Of a DNA stretch of 44,238 bases, positions 16,006 through 23,486 are shown piece after piece. Position 1 is the stretch's first letter, and every line of letters starts with the position of its first letter. Origin of the DNA: a virus; IMG/VR virus record IMGVR_UViG_3300009159_000114, positions 1 through 44,238 of that record. One strand, given 5' to 3'. A program made the translations under genes and the position numbers. A model generated the notes under the pieces. It was not told the DNA's origin, did no database searches, and saw only the letters and a list, made by a program, of their open reading frames with translations.

Positions 16006-16230
16006 ATGATAACAATCCTATATATTACATTAATAACAATAAGTTTAATCTTTTTTGTTGGAATTTTCTTAATTTGGAGGAAATTTTTACCAATTATAAA
16101 AATAATGATGGAAAATTTAAAAAAAATGAATAATATTACCCCAAATATTAAAAATGAAGGTTATACTAATGTAATGAAACAACAAATTAAGGAAATTCAA
16201 GATTATATTAACATAAAAATCAAAAAATGA
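16006..16230 (+). CDS. Small single-span membrane protein, 74 aa
   Basis: Residues 3-27 are hydrophobic (ILYITLITISLIFFVGIFLI), followed by a basic turn (WRKFLPIIK) and a charged helical tail. With an N-terminal anchor and a soluble coiled tail beside the endolysin gene, it may be a lysis accessory such as a spanin-like or holin-like protein, but no diagnostic motif is present. Its stop lies inside the first copy of the 31-bp repeats. Confidence 0.7.
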   Translation: MITILYITLITISLIFFVGIFLIWRKFLPIIKIMMENLKKMNNITPNIKNEGYTNVMKQQIKEIQDYINIKIKK

Positions 16231-16378
16231 CTAAAATTAGGTGTTTTATAGTAAAAAATGACTAAAATTAGGTGTTTTATAGTAAAAAATGAGTAAAATT
16301 AAGTGTTTTACATCAAAAAATGGGTAAAATTAGGTGTTTTACATCAAAAAATGGGTAAAATTAGGTAAAAAATAAGTT
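16222..16378 (+). repeat. 31-bp tandem repeat, about five copies
   Basis: The unit, seen from ATGACTAAAATTAGGTGTTT on, recurs with ATG positions at 16227, 16258, 16289, 16320 and 16351, exactly 31 bases apart. Copies 1-2 are identical; copies 3-5 differ by a few bases (GACT to GAGT or GGGT, TAGT to CATC) and the last is cut short. It lies at a strand switch between the plus-strand membrane gene and a minus-strand gene. There are no unique spacers, so it is not a CRISPR array. Confidence 0.95.
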
Positions 16379-16380
16379 AA

Positions 16381-16407
16381 AATACCCTTAAAATAAGGGT
16401 TATTTTT
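16381..16407. terminator. Bidirectional terminator at convergent genes
   Basis: ACCCTT and AAGGGT form a stem around AAAAT, with T-rich sequence on the right and A-rich sequence on the left, so it can serve both strands. Its right part overlaps the stop codon of the minus-strand gene at 16400. Confidence 0.75.
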
Positions 16408-16546
16408 TCTTTTTATACTTAACTTCTACCTCATATGGACCTGTAATTGACTTAGAATTGTCGTATTTCCATACAACAATACAATCCTCAAACTCATAAG
16501 ATCTCTCAAATTTCTTTACTTCTATTGGTTTTTTCTTATCTATCAT
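16400..16546 (-). CDS. Small protein, 48 aa, minus strand
   Basis: The frame starts at ATG 16546 and reads MIDKKKPIEVKKFERSYEFE, then DCIVVWKYDNSKSITGPYEV, ending in a lysine run. It looks like a small beta-rich domain. A near-perfect host-type promoter lies just upstream and its TAnnTTTG ends only 3 bases before the ATG, implying a leaderless or nearly leaderless message. The function is unknown. Confidence 0.7.
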   Translation of the reverse strand: MIDKKKPIEVKKFERSYEFEDCIVVWKYDNSKSITGPYEVEVKYKKKK

Positions 16547-16549
16547 ACA

Positions 16550-16580
16550 CAAATATACAAATAAAAATTAAACTGACCAA
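16550..16580 (-). promoter_or_regulatory. Bacteroidetes-type promoter, TTG-N20-TATATTTG
   Basis: On the minus strand TTG (16580-16578) is followed after 20 bases by TATATTTG (16557-16550). The start codon at 16546 follows almost at once. Confidence 0.75.
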
Positions 16581-16581
16581 A

Positions 16582-16878
16582 TTATTGGTTATTTTCTTCA
16601 GAATTATCGTTAGTTTTTTTTTCTTTTTGTATTTGATGAATAATATAACCAGATATACCGAATTCAATTGCCGCCCACATAGAGATATCCATCATAGTTA
16701 GATCGGGATACTTCTTTAGAAGATAAAATACCATACCCCATTGGGCTATTATGAACGCAATACCGGACTCAATCCTTTTTTTAGAAAAGAGTGACTTTTT
16801 GTTGGAGTAAATTTTTATAATTTCGGTTATTCCTTTTTTAATATTACCCCACCCGAAAAAGTATTTTTTATTGTTCAT
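16582..16878 (-). CDS. Holin-like small membrane protein, 98 aa
   Basis: After a basic N-terminal region, FSKKRIESGIAFIIAQWGMV and the following FYLL form one span and MWAAIEFGISGYIIHQI a second, with a charged tail (KEKKTNDNSEENN). Two short spans, small size and a charged C-terminus fit a holin or similar pore protein, and an endolysin gene lies close. It has a late-type element in the minus orientation. No holin family is confirmed by sequence alone. Confidence 0.75.
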   Translation of the reverse strand: MNNKKYFFGWGNIKKGITEIIKIYSNKKSLFSKKRIESGIAFIIAQWGMVFYLLKKYPDLTMMDISMWAAIEFGISGYIIHQIQKEKKTNDNSEENNQ

Positions 16879-16881
16879 AAC

Positions 16882-16891
16882 TATAAATATT
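16882..16891 (-). promoter_or_regulatory. Putative late promoter element AATATTTATA (minus)
   Basis: In the minus orientation it lies 3 bases before the start of the holin-like gene, showing that the element follows the direction of the gene. Confidence 0.6.
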
Positions 16892-16915
16892 TACTTTTTT
16901 GATTAAATTATTACG

Positions 16916-17047
16916 TTATCTACCTTGACCTCTATACGATTTTGGTTTTTGACTTTTTGGACCATACTTTCTTTTAAGTTTACCAATTCGTTTCTTACCA
17001 AAATTTTGTTTGATTGATGTACTAGACGAAATTTTTGTTTTTGCCAT
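16916..17047 (-). CDS. Small very basic protein ending YRGQGR, 43 aa
   Basis: The frame reads MAKTKISSSTSIKQNFGKKR, then a Lys/Arg-rich stretch and SYRGQGR at the C-terminus. About one third of residues are Lys or Arg, with no hydrophobic core, so it may bind nucleic acid or anionic surfaces. I recall similar short proteins ending in (K/S)YRGQGR from other phages, without known function. The gene is below 60 codons but has a start, a stop and a late-type element. Confidence 0.7.
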   Translation of the reverse strand: MAKTKISSSTSIKQNFGKKRIGKLKRKYGPKSQKPKSYRGQGR

Positions 17048-17081
17048 TTTGATTAAGTTTTATTTGTTTATTTTGATCAAT

Positions 17082-17090
17082 AATAAATAT
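17082..17090 (-). promoter_or_regulatory. Putative late promoter element ATATTTATT (minus)
   Basis: It lies 34 bases before the start of the small basic gene, in the minus orientation. Confidence 0.45.
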
Positions 17091-17102
17091 CACTTAATGA
17101 AA

Positions 17103-17135
17103 TAAAAAAAGGGACAGTAGCGAATTGTCCCTTTT
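17103..17135 (-). terminator. Rho-independent terminator (minus)
   Basis: AAAAGGGACA pairs with TGTCCCTTTT (10 bp) and the plus-strand A run at 17103-17110 gives the U tract for minus-strand transcripts coming from the 17175 gene. Confidence 0.85.
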
Positions 17136-17174
17136 ACACATTACCGAAACCAGTAACGGTCCTAATTAAAACTC

Positions 17175-17717
17175 TTATTGTCCTTTAACAAGGTTTATAC
17201 ACTGTTTAAGGTATTCTTTTGCTCTTGGTGATGGAGTATACTCATCATCTTTAGTTTGTAGGTTTAAAATCTTCTCAATATCTTTAACTAATTCTGTACC
17301 GTGTTCACTTTCTTTATATAGTTCGGCAATTTTGTCCATGGATTTATGACATTCACCGGTAGTTTCATCATAATAGTTTTTATTTCTGAATTTGTTCAAA
17401 TGATTCATCATATCATAAGCCAAATGAGAACCCCCATCTTTTATATCTTTAAATAATCTAATATTATTTAATATACCCAAACTATCAACTAAAGAGTTGA
17501 CCCCCGTTAATCTTTTAACGACACCTGGTGAATACTTACCAAATTCTTCGGCTTGACCAACTATTTCATCTAACTGAATAATGTTTTCAGGAATACATCT
17601 TGGTTTAACTGCATCTTTTTTACCGGATCCTAAATTTTTGTTTGACGATTCTTCTTCCATAAGAACACTACGAATTATTAATTTAAGGTCACTTTCTGTT
17701 AATCTAATTTTTTTCAT
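17175..17717 (-). CDS. Tagged protein, 180 aa, minus strand
   Basis: The start at 17717 gives MKKIRLTESDLKLIIRSVLM followed by EEE, a long-form leader with L-T-E and L-M-E; an ATG four codons upstream is less likely. The body is helical, with ENIIQLDEIVGQAEEFGKYS, SLVDSLGILNNIRLFKDIKD and AYDMMNHLNKFRN. No catalytic motif is recognised. A strong terminator follows and a late-type element precedes it, so it is monocistronic. Confidence 0.85.
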   Translation of the reverse strand: MKKIRLTESDLKLIIRSVLMEEESSNKNLGSGKKDAVKPRCIPENIIQLDEIVGQAEEFGKYSPGVVKRLTGVNSLVDSLGILNNIRLFKDIKDGGSHLAYDMMNHLNKFRNKNYYDETTGECHKSMDKIAELYKESEHGTELVKDIEKILNLQTKDDEYTPSPRAKEYLKQCINLVKGQ

Positions 17718-17734
17718 ATTGCGAAACATTTTTT

Positions 17735-17743
17735 AATAAATAT
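17735..17743 (-). promoter_or_regulatory. Putative late promoter element ATATTTATT (minus)
   Basis: It lies 17 bases upstream of the 17717 start, in the minus orientation. Confidence 0.55.
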
Positions 17744-17767
17744 ATTTTTATTTAAATAAGTATCAAA

Positions 17768-17776
17768 GTATTTATA
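17768..17776 (+). promoter_or_regulatory. Putative late promoter element GTATTTATA
   Basis: It lies 25 bases before the ATG at 17802 and is divergent from the minus copy at 17735-17743. Confidence 0.5.
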
Positions 17777-17801
17777 TTAATAAATATCTAAATAGTTAAT
17801 T

Positions 17802-18212
17802 ATGTTAAAAAATATTATAACTTTATCAGAATTAGACATACAAAGAATTGTTTTACGTGTGTTGAATGAAAATAATGTATCTAATTTTATATACGAAGAT
17901 TTATATGGTTCTGTTGAACTTAGTGACTTTAATATTAATAATTTTTTAAATGAGGGTGAATATCAAGGAAGAAAAGTACAACTTGGTAAAATAATGCAGG
18001 GAGATATTAAAAAATTTAAAGTTTATGTTAAAAACGACAAAGGAAAAGTTGTTAAAGTAAACTTTGGGTTTGGGGGGAAGTCAGCAAAGGGTAAAAGAAT
18101 GGTAATTAAAAAAAATAACCCAGAACGTAGACGATCTTTTAGAGCAAGACACAATTGTGATAATCCAGGCCCAAGATGGAAACCAAGATATTGGGCTTGT
18201 AGAACTTGGTAA
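17802..18212 (+). CDS. Tagged protein with DUF5872-like domain, 136 aa
   Basis: The leader MLKNIITLSELDIQRIVLRV continues LNENN, with L-N-E. The C-terminal ~65 residues (VYVKNDKGKVVKVNFGFGG, then NPERRRSFRARHNCDNPGP and RYWACRTW) match a short conserved domain found in marine and T4-like phage proteins, which I recall as DUF5872. Conserved H-x-C and C near the end suggest metal binding, but this is inference. A possible second cut, FLNE, lies near residue 50. Confidence 0.8.
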   Translation: MLKNIITLSELDIQRIVLRVLNENNVSNFIYEDLYGSVELSDFNINNFLNEGEYQGRKVQLGKIMQGDIKKFKVYVKNDKGKVVKVNFGFGGKSAKGKRMVIKKNNPERRRSFRARHNCDNPGPRWKPRYWACRTW

Positions 18213-18234
18213 TATATAATTAAAAATTTATTTT

Positions 18235-19206
18235 ATGTCTAAACTGTTTATTATAACGGAATCAGAAAGAAACGATATTAGAAAAATGTATGGTTTACTA
18301 AATGAACAATCAACAACTGTGTGTACACCATTTAATGCAGATTCAAAAACTTTAGTTTACGATTATGACCAAATAATTAATTCATATTCTGCACTAACTA
18401 ACTCATCCGATATAAATGTTATTTTTAAAAAAATAAATGAGGATATCAATACAAACTCCGCTAAGTATAAACTTGAAAAGATACCTGATAGAACCGCTTG
18501 TCAAATTGCCTTTATAAAAATAAGACCTCAATTTACAAATAAAAAAATTATTATAACAGATTCAAAAAATAATTTAATTTATTTATTTGATGAAAATTCT
18601 AATTTTGTTGCAAAAGATCCACTATTAAGTGGTAGATCAAGACAAAAGAAAGACCTAAAAGATATTGCTGATATGACATTTGATGAACAAAAGGAATATC
18701 TTAAAAAAACTCTAAAAAGAGAACCAACAGATCAAGAAGTAATGAATTTGGCGTCATTTTTAAATCCTGCAGTTTATAAGACAGGAAATTCTTTGACCGA
18801 CACAAACTATGCTGGAAGTGGGACAAATATAAATTATTTAACAAAATTTTCGGACGGTAAATTGGTTGGACCAGCAATACATGGAGTTAAACGTACACCC
18901 GAAAGAATAAATGCGTTAAAAAATGCATCATCACAAATAGGGTCAAACTCAGAAACACCAAGTGTTAGTAGTAAATATTTACAAAATGTTGATTCAAACG
19001 GATTAGAGTTATCGTCTGGTTGTTTAAATGTTAACGAATCATTTATAAACAAATATTCTTTAACAATTGGAAATTCGTTTTTATTTAATATTTCTGAAGA
19101 TAAAGAAAATTATTATGTAAATAATTTTAACCCATTAATAACAGATCCAACAAAATGTTATTCACCACAAAGTTTGGGTGGCGTTAATGCTGATAATGTT
19201 GCGTAG
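18235..19206 (+). CDS. Tagged L,D-transpeptidase (YkuD)-like protein, 323 aa
   Basis: The leader MSKLFIITESERNDIRKMYG runs to LLNEQ, with L-N-E. A helical region follows, then NKKIIITDSKNNLIYLFDEN, the first strands of a YkuD-like fold. The catalytic pattern is visible as AIHGVKR near residue 215 and SSGCLNVNESF near 260, matching H-G ... S-x-G-C-x-N. YkuD enzymes make or exchange 3-3 cross-links in peptidoglycan or attach proteins to it. In a virion-packed protein it may reseal or remodel the wall at the entry point. Sequence between the motifs is longer than usual. Confidence 0.72.
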   Translation: MSKLFIITESERNDIRKMYGLLNEQSTTVCTPFNADSKTLVYDYDQIINSYSALTNSSDINVIFKKINEDINTNSAKYKLEKIPDRTACQIAFIKIRPQFTNKKIIITDSKNNLIYLFDENSNFVAKDPLLSGRSRQKKDLKDIADMTFDEQKEYLKKTLKREPTDQEVMNLASFLNPAVYKTGNSLTDTNYAGSGTNINYLTKFSDGKLVGPAIHGVKRTPERINALKNASSQIGSNSETPSVSSKYLQNVDSNGLELSSGCLNVNESFINKYSLTIGNSFLFNISEDKENYYVNNFNPLITDPTKCYSPQSLGGVNADNVA

Positions 19207-19284
19207 TATGGTTAGTTTCTAACTCAGATTTTTTAATAGAATAAGTTGTAATTAATTTCATATACTTTTTGTAAAAAAATGATT

Positions 19285-19314
19285 ATATTTATATAATATA
19301 AACAACTATTTATT
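19285..19314 (+). promoter_or_regulatory. Two putative late promoter elements
   Basis: ATATTTATA at 19285-19293 and CTATTTATT at 19306-19314 both precede the ATG at 19318; the second is 3 bases from the start. Confidence 0.5.
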
Positions 19315-19317
19315 ATT

Positions 19318-19953
19318 ATGAATTTAAAAGAAATTGTTAGAAAAGAACTTTTATCTGAACAGGGTAAAAAATCAGATGTAATTAGAAAACTTATTAGAGA
19401 TATTATAATTGTTTTTAAAAATGAAGAAGAGGGTGAATTTTTCTTACCTGAATATTTTAAGGAAAGACAAGAAATGTTATATGACTTTATGACCATGGGT
19501 GAAACATTTACACTTGAGTTAACCATTGAAATAAATGATGAAATTGACACATTTAAAGTAAATGGTGAATCATATTACACTGAGGGAACAATAGTGGTTA
19601 AGATAGAATATAATCAAAAAAATAAAACCAAAATAATATACGATTTAATTGGTGAATTAAACGAGTTAGTTGCTCACGAATTGAGGCATATAGATCAAAA
19701 TATTGCAGGGACATTTGTCTCAAAATCATATAGGGGTAAAGACAATGTAAAATATTATACTCAACCAAAAGAATTAGATGCTCAGGTATTTGGATTTAAA
19801 AGATTATCAGGATTAACAAGACGACCATTTGAAGAGGTTGCAATAAATTGGTTTGAAACTCACCGTGATATACATCAATTAGATGATAAGGGAATAAAAA
19901 AAGTTTTGAATAAATTATTTGAATTTGAAAAGTATGGCAAAATTACCAATTGA
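19318..19953 (+). CDS. Tagged HExxH metallopeptidase-like protein, 211 aa
   Basis: The leader MNLKEIVRKELLSEQ is short and ends in L-S-E. Residues 120-124 are H-E-L-R-H within ELVAHELRHIDQ, the zincin HExxH motif, and Glu152 in PKELDAQ is a candidate third ligand 28 residues on. The context of a preceding hydrophobic stretch (IGELNELVAHE) fits a metal-binding helix. The predicted role is proteolysis of host or virion proteins after delivery; the substrate is unknown. The next gene starts inside its last 20 bases. Confidence 0.75.
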   Translation: MNLKEIVRKELLSEQGKKSDVIRKLIRDIIIVFKNEEEGEFFLPEYFKERQEMLYDFMTMGETFTLELTIEINDEIDTFKVNGESYYTEGTIVVKIEYNQKNKTKIIYDLIGELNELVAHELRHIDQNIAGTFVSKSYRGKDNVKYYTQPKELDAQVFGFKRLSGLTRRPFEEVAINWFETHRDIHQLDDKGIKKVLNKLFEFEKYGKITN

Positions 19954-20335
19954 AAAAAAGAAATTATTTGAAAGTAGAGTTAATCTAATAAAACAAATAG
20001 TAATGGAAAGATCAATATTTAAGAATGATAGATCTAACGTTATATGGAGTGAAATTGACGCAGATTTTACTATGAATGGCGCTCTATTAGAATTAATTTT
20101 ATATGTTAAATTTAACAATCAAGATTGTGGTGATTGTTCTTTTGAACCAGAAGAACTATTTAGGACAATAACAATACATTTGGATAGTATTTATAAATCT
20201 TTGAAGGGTATTGGATTTGATTCAGACTTAAAAATAATTAAAGGAGATTCTATTCGTGGTGTAAATATTGAACATTTAAAATATGGTTTTGGTGAAATCT
20301 CATTTGAGTTTGGTATTTATATTGATACGGTTTAA
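19934..20335 (+). CDS. Tagged protein, 133 aa, unknown
   Basis: The start ATG 19934 overlaps the metallopeptidase gene by 20 bases, so the two may be translationally coupled and work together. The N-terminus MAKLPIEKKKLFESRVNLIK followed by QIVMERS is leader-like, with V-M-E. The rest is a beta-rich domain with CGDCSFEPEELF in the middle. It could be a partner or inhibitor of the peptidase; this is only suggested by the overlap. Confidence 0.75.
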   Translation: MAKLPIEKKKLFESRVNLIKQIVMERSIFKNDRSNVIWSEIDADFTMNGALLELILYVKFNNQDCGDCSFEPEELFRTITIHLDSIYKSLKGIGFDSDLKIIKGDSIRGVNIEHLKYGFGEISFEFGIYIDTV

Positions 20336-20336
20336 A

Positions 20337-20957
20337 TTAAGATCTAAATCTCTCAACTATTTTAATAATCAATTCTTTTACAAAAATGGCTGATGCGGTA
20401 ACGATACCGTAATTCATTATTCTTTCAACCATCATATTTACATCAACATTTTTTCCAGTATCCTGAACTAATGAATATATTTCGGGTAATAAAGGAATTA
20501 AGAAGGTATATGCCATCATATTACCAATTGATGAGATTGTTACCCCCAAGCTTTCAATAAAATTTAAAAATTTATTTTTTAATACATCAGCAATAGATAA
20601 CGCATCATCAAACTCACTAATCAATTTTCTTTCTTCTATTTTATCTAAAACTTTTATTAATTTTTCTTTATTTTCATTGTAGTAAGTTAAAATAATTCCT
20701 GTACTTATTAGAGCGATATCCGCATCTGTTAATGATGGAGACTTATCTTCCATATATCTCGCTATTGGACCCATAAAACCTCCAATTGTAGATCCCCAAG
20801 TTAAAAGAAATTTTAGATCTAGACCGGTTTGATTTTTTGTTGAATTTAAGACATTTTTGGTAAAGATTTTCATGTCTTTTAATTTAGTATTAATACCTAA
20901 TCCAATATTTTCTGATAATATAATACTTTTTTGTGATTCTGTAATAACAATCTTCAT
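20337..20957 (-). CDS. MKIVITESQ-tagged multi-span membrane protein, 206 aa
   Basis: The leader MKIVITESQKSIILSEN has I-T-E and L-S-E. Hydrophobic segments occur near residues 50-68 (LLTWGSTIGGFMGPIARYM), 78-95 (DIALISTGIILTYY), 132-155 (TISSIGNMMAYTFLIPLLP) and 180-200 (YGIVTASAIFVKELIIKIV). I recall similar proteins with an N-terminal GxxxGGF/GP motif from marine phages. A tagged membrane protein could form or gate a channel during DNA entry. It converges on the 19934 gene with a 1-base gap. Confidence 0.82.
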   Translation of the reverse strand: MKIVITESQKSIILSENIGLGINTKLKDMKIFTKNVLNSTKNQTGLDLKFLLTWGSTIGGFMGPIARYMEDKSPSLTDADIALISTGIILTYYNENKEKLIKVLDKIEERKLISEFDDALSIADVLKNKFLNFIESLGVTISSIGNMMAYTFLIPLLPEIYSLVQDTGKNVDVNMMVERIMNYGIVTASAIFVKELIIKIVERFRS

Positions 20958-20960
20958 AAC

Positions 20961-20985
20961 AAATAAATATATCGTTATATTTATT
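20961..20985. promoter_or_regulatory. Divergent pair of putative late promoter elements
   Basis: ATATTTATTT reads toward the minus gene (20970-20961) and ATATTTATT reads toward the plus gene (20977-20985). The pair sits in a 44-base divergent gap, one element per gene. Confidence 0.6.
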
Positions 20986-21001
20986 TATATAATAAAATAA
21001 T

Positions 21002-21694
21002 ATGGAAAGACAAAAGTTAATAAAAAATGCTCCCCTTGAGGTTGGTGATACTGTTATATGCGTTAAAATGAAAGACGATTATGGTGTTCCTGGTGGAATA
21101 AAAGGATTAGTAAAAAGTGTTACAAATGTTTTTGGTGACAATCAATATAACGTAAATTGGCAAAATGGGTCATCTTTATCTTTAATTGATGGGGTTGATA
21201 CTTGGATGAAAGTTAATAATAAACCAATTGAAGAAGGGGTATCAATATCAAAAAAAAAGTTTTTAGAGGAATCTACAAGATCTGTTCCCCAAGAATTTGT
21301 TAAGTATTCAAGGTTATATAAAATAAGAATTATTAAAAAGTTTTTAGATTTATTAAGAGAATCCAGTGTGGTAAATATGTTAAGTGCTGCACAATACTTA
21401 TATATGGGAAAAAAAAGAATAGAACATGAACACCATTATGATGAAATGGATGACGATAAAAATGATGCATTTCAGGATCTTTTAGAAATTGCGGATGATG
21501 TAAGACAAGAAATAATTAATGGGGCAATGAAACATTATTTACAAAAGAAAGATAATACCAAAAATGGGGATAATTATGAAGAAGATAATGATGACGCATA
21601 TTTTAAAGGCATTGAAAGATACATTCGTCAAGACTCATCAAATCTTTTAAGACTTTGGATGGACATGAAGGGTGGAAGTAAAATGATGAGATAA
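21002..21694 (+). CDS. Protein with N-terminal SH3-like domain, 230 aa
   Basis: Residues about 12-65 look like a small SH3/KOW-type beta barrel (EVGDTVICVKMKDDYGVPGG, then YNVNWQNGSSLSLIDG). A tag-like segment is internal: KKKFLEES near residue 85 and FLDLLRESS near 115, both with L-x-E. The C-terminal half is acidic and helical. There is no N-terminal leader, so if it is processed the cut would release the SH3-like part. Function unknown. Confidence 0.78.
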   Translation: MERQKLIKNAPLEVGDTVICVKMKDDYGVPGGIKGLVKSVTNVFGDNQYNVNWQNGSSLSLIDGVDTWMKVNNKPIEEGVSISKKKFLEESTRSVPQEFVKYSRLYKIRIIKKFLDLLRESSVVNMLSAAQYLYMGKKRIEHEHHYDEMDDDKNDAFQDLLEIADDVRQEIINGAMKHYLQKKDNTKNGDNYEEDNDDAYFKGIERYIRQDSSNLLRLWMDMKGGSKMMR

Positions 21695-21699
21695 ACAAA

Positions 21700-21709
21700 C
21701 TATTTATAA
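21700..21709 (+). promoter_or_regulatory. Putative late promoter element CTATTTATAA
   Basis: It lies 12 bases before the ATG at 21722 and directly after the previous stop. Confidence 0.55.
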
Positions 21710-21721
21710 TAAAACAAAACT

Positions 21722-22561
21722 ATGGCACAATATTTTTTTAAGATGACAAATGAGGAGAAAAACAATATCCTTAACCAACATAAAACAATTTATGATGGAT
21801 ATGTCACAGAATATGGACAACAAACTAATAAACAACCCTTATATGTTCAGGACTATGCAAACGATAAAGTTGGTTTGGTGGTTTCTAATAAAGGAGTTGT
21901 AAAACCATATACCAATATGGGAATTAATGAATCTCACACAGGTTTAGATATGATTGGTGGTGATCAACACGACCAAAGTGAATATAAATATAGACATTTA
22001 AAAAATGGAACTGTTGATTTAGACGATTATGGGTTCAATTCTGATAATAAAGAATATCCATCACCAAATGAAGAAGAATTTGATTATATCTCATTAGGTA
22101 ATACTAACGATGATGATGATGATTATGATGATTATGCTGATGAAGATTATGACGATAAGTTTGATAAAGAATCTCAAGAAATTAAAAGAATAGAAAGAGA
22201 ATTAGGTAATATTAACGATGATGATGATGATAGTGTAGATGATTTTAAAAACCGAAGTATGTATAATCCATACTATGGTGATGAAGAAGAAGACGAATTG
22301 GAAGAAGGTTTTGATGATTTCAAAATTATGGATTTAAGGGGTGGTGTAGATTATAGTAAAAAAGAATTCCCTAAATCAAACAAATATAAGGTCAATATGT
22401 CTGACATTAATCGTGGGGATACTATTGACACTTTTGATGATGGTAATTTTAATAATCTTGATTTTGATTTTGAAGAGGTTGATGAGGATGTACTTCCAGA
22501 ATTTATGGAAAAATTACACGAATCAATAGATATGTTTCGAAGATTTAAAAAATATAATTAA
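21722..22561 (+). CDS. Tagged, very acidic protein, 279 aa
   Basis: The N-terminus MAQYFFKMTNEEKNNILNQH continues to GYVTEYG, a leader variant with V-T-E. The centre is dominated by Asp/Glu, including DDDDDYDDYADEDYDD, and is likely disordered. The C-terminus PEFMEKLHESIDMFRRFKKY resembles the C-terminal tag of the 41664 product. Highly acidic internal proteins could balance positive charge or mimic DNA, but there is no direct evidence. Confidence 0.8.
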   Translation: MAQYFFKMTNEEKNNILNQHKTIYDGYVTEYGQQTNKQPLYVQDYANDKVGLVVSNKGVVKPYTNMGINESHTGLDMIGGDQHDQSEYKYRHLKNGTVDLDDYGFNSDNKEYPSPNEEEFDYISLGNTNDDDDDYDDYADEDYDDKFDKESQEIKRIERELGNINDDDDDSVDDFKNRSMYNPYYGDEEEDELEEGFDDFKIMDLRGGVDYSKKEFPKSNKYKVNMSDINRGDTIDTFDDGNFNNLDFDFEEVDEDVLPEFMEKLHESIDMFRRFKKYN

Positions 22562-22602
22562 AATATTCATTTATTATCATATTTACTTAAAATTAGTGAA
22601 CT

Positions 22603-22899
22603 ATGGAAATAAAAGAAATTATCTCGTATTACATTCATGAAAAGGCGAGAACACTTGAGGTATCATTTACCTTGATATCAGACAGTGAGGATGAGGTTAG
22701 AAATGACATCATTAGTATATCAGAAGCCGAAGATTTCGGTTATAAATTAATACAAGACGATTTTGATATATTTGAGGAAGAGGATTTTGAGTTTGAAGAT
22801 GATGAATTTGAATCTATTGACGAAGAAACCTTAATATCATATTTAAATGAATATTACATTGTTAACTCCAATAAATTACCAAAACCAGAATTATTTTAA
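22603..22899 (+). CDS. Small acidic protein, 98 aa
   Basis: The sequence starts MEIKEIISYYIHEKARTLEV and has a strongly acidic centre (FDIFEEEDFEFEDDEFES). A VSFTLISDSEDEVRND stretch suggests a mixed alpha-beta fold. No standard leader is present, though I-H-E occurs at 11-13. No clear promoter element is found in the 41-base gap. It converges on the lipoprotein gene. Function unknown. Confidence 0.72.
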   Translation: MEIKEIISYYIHEKARTLEVSFTLISDSEDEVRNDIISISEAEDFGYKLIQDDFDIFEEEDFEFEDDEFESIDEETLISYLNEYYIVNSNKLPKPELF

Positions 22900-22908
22900 G
22901 TTGATCCA

Positions 22909-23412
22909 TTATGGACCAACTCTTGTCATATAGTATGTTAATGAAACATGGGGTCCAGCATTTCCAAATGTCCATTGACCCGTGGTTCTTACAACTAAAC
23001 TTTCTAACCCATCATCAATTATTTTCCATCTCCTGTTGGTTCCGTCACAATCAAAATCTAAATAACCAAGATCATATACACTATATGGTCCATAAACATA
23101 ATAGAAATATTCTTTTGTCCAAGTTTTAGATCCATCTTGATTTGGGATTGGTTTAAATCTAATCGTACTATAATCCATATGTAATGATGTAAACCCTATT
23201 ATTATTGTATCTAACACATCAATTTCAGATGGATTAACATACATTCCGTCTAAGATTACATCAAATTGTAATGTATCAGTATTATCGGTTTTTTCATATG
23301 TTATTTTATCTATGCGATATTCACCACTTAGACTTAATAATTTTGGTTGGGAGTACTTAAAACAAGAACTCAGAATAAAAATAATGGAAAATAGACAAAA
23401 AACAGTTTTCAT
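22909..23412 (-). CDS. Lipoprotein, 167 aa
   Basis: The N-terminus MKTVFCLFSIIFILSSCFKY is a lipoprotein signal peptide with a lipobox ending in LSSC, so Cys17 would be lipidated. The mature part is beta-rich (SLSGEYRIDKITYEKTDNTD, then FYYVYGPYSVYDLGYLDFDC) and may be a small barrel or lipocalin-like domain. It has a host-type promoter and no tag, so it is made in the infected cell and exported. By analogy with phage T5 Llp it may block superinfection; the analogy is functional, not by sequence. Confidence 0.85.
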   Translation of the reverse strand: MKTVFCLFSIIFILSSCFKYSQPKLLSLSGEYRIDKITYEKTDNTDTLQFDVILDGMYVNPSEIDVLDTIIIGFTSLHMDYSTIRFKPIPNQDGSKTWTKEYFYYVYGPYSVYDLGYLDFDCDGTNRRWKIIDDGLESLVVRTTGQWTFGNAGPHVSLTYYMTRVGP

Positions 23413-23440
23413 AATAGATTTTTTAGTTAATATATATCTA

Positions 23441-23470
23441 CAAAGATAATTCTTTTTTTTTAATATACAA
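23441..23470 (-). promoter_or_regulatory. Bacteroidetes-type promoter, TTG-N19-TATCTTTG
   Basis: On the minus strand TTG (23470-23468) is followed after 19 bases by TATCTTTG (23448-23441), 28 bases upstream of the lipoprotein ATG. Confidence 0.85.
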
Positions 23471-23479
23471 CTATTTATA
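23471..23479 (+). promoter_or_regulatory. Putative late promoter element CTATTTATA
   Basis: It lies 7 bases before the ATG at 23487 and touches the divergent host-type promoter, so the two promoter classes sit back to back here. Confidence 0.55.
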
Positions 23480-23486
23480 TAAAAAT

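Noticed and set aside
16222-16378. CRISPR array
   Set aside because: The 31-bp units follow each other directly with no unique spacers, and no cas genes are near.
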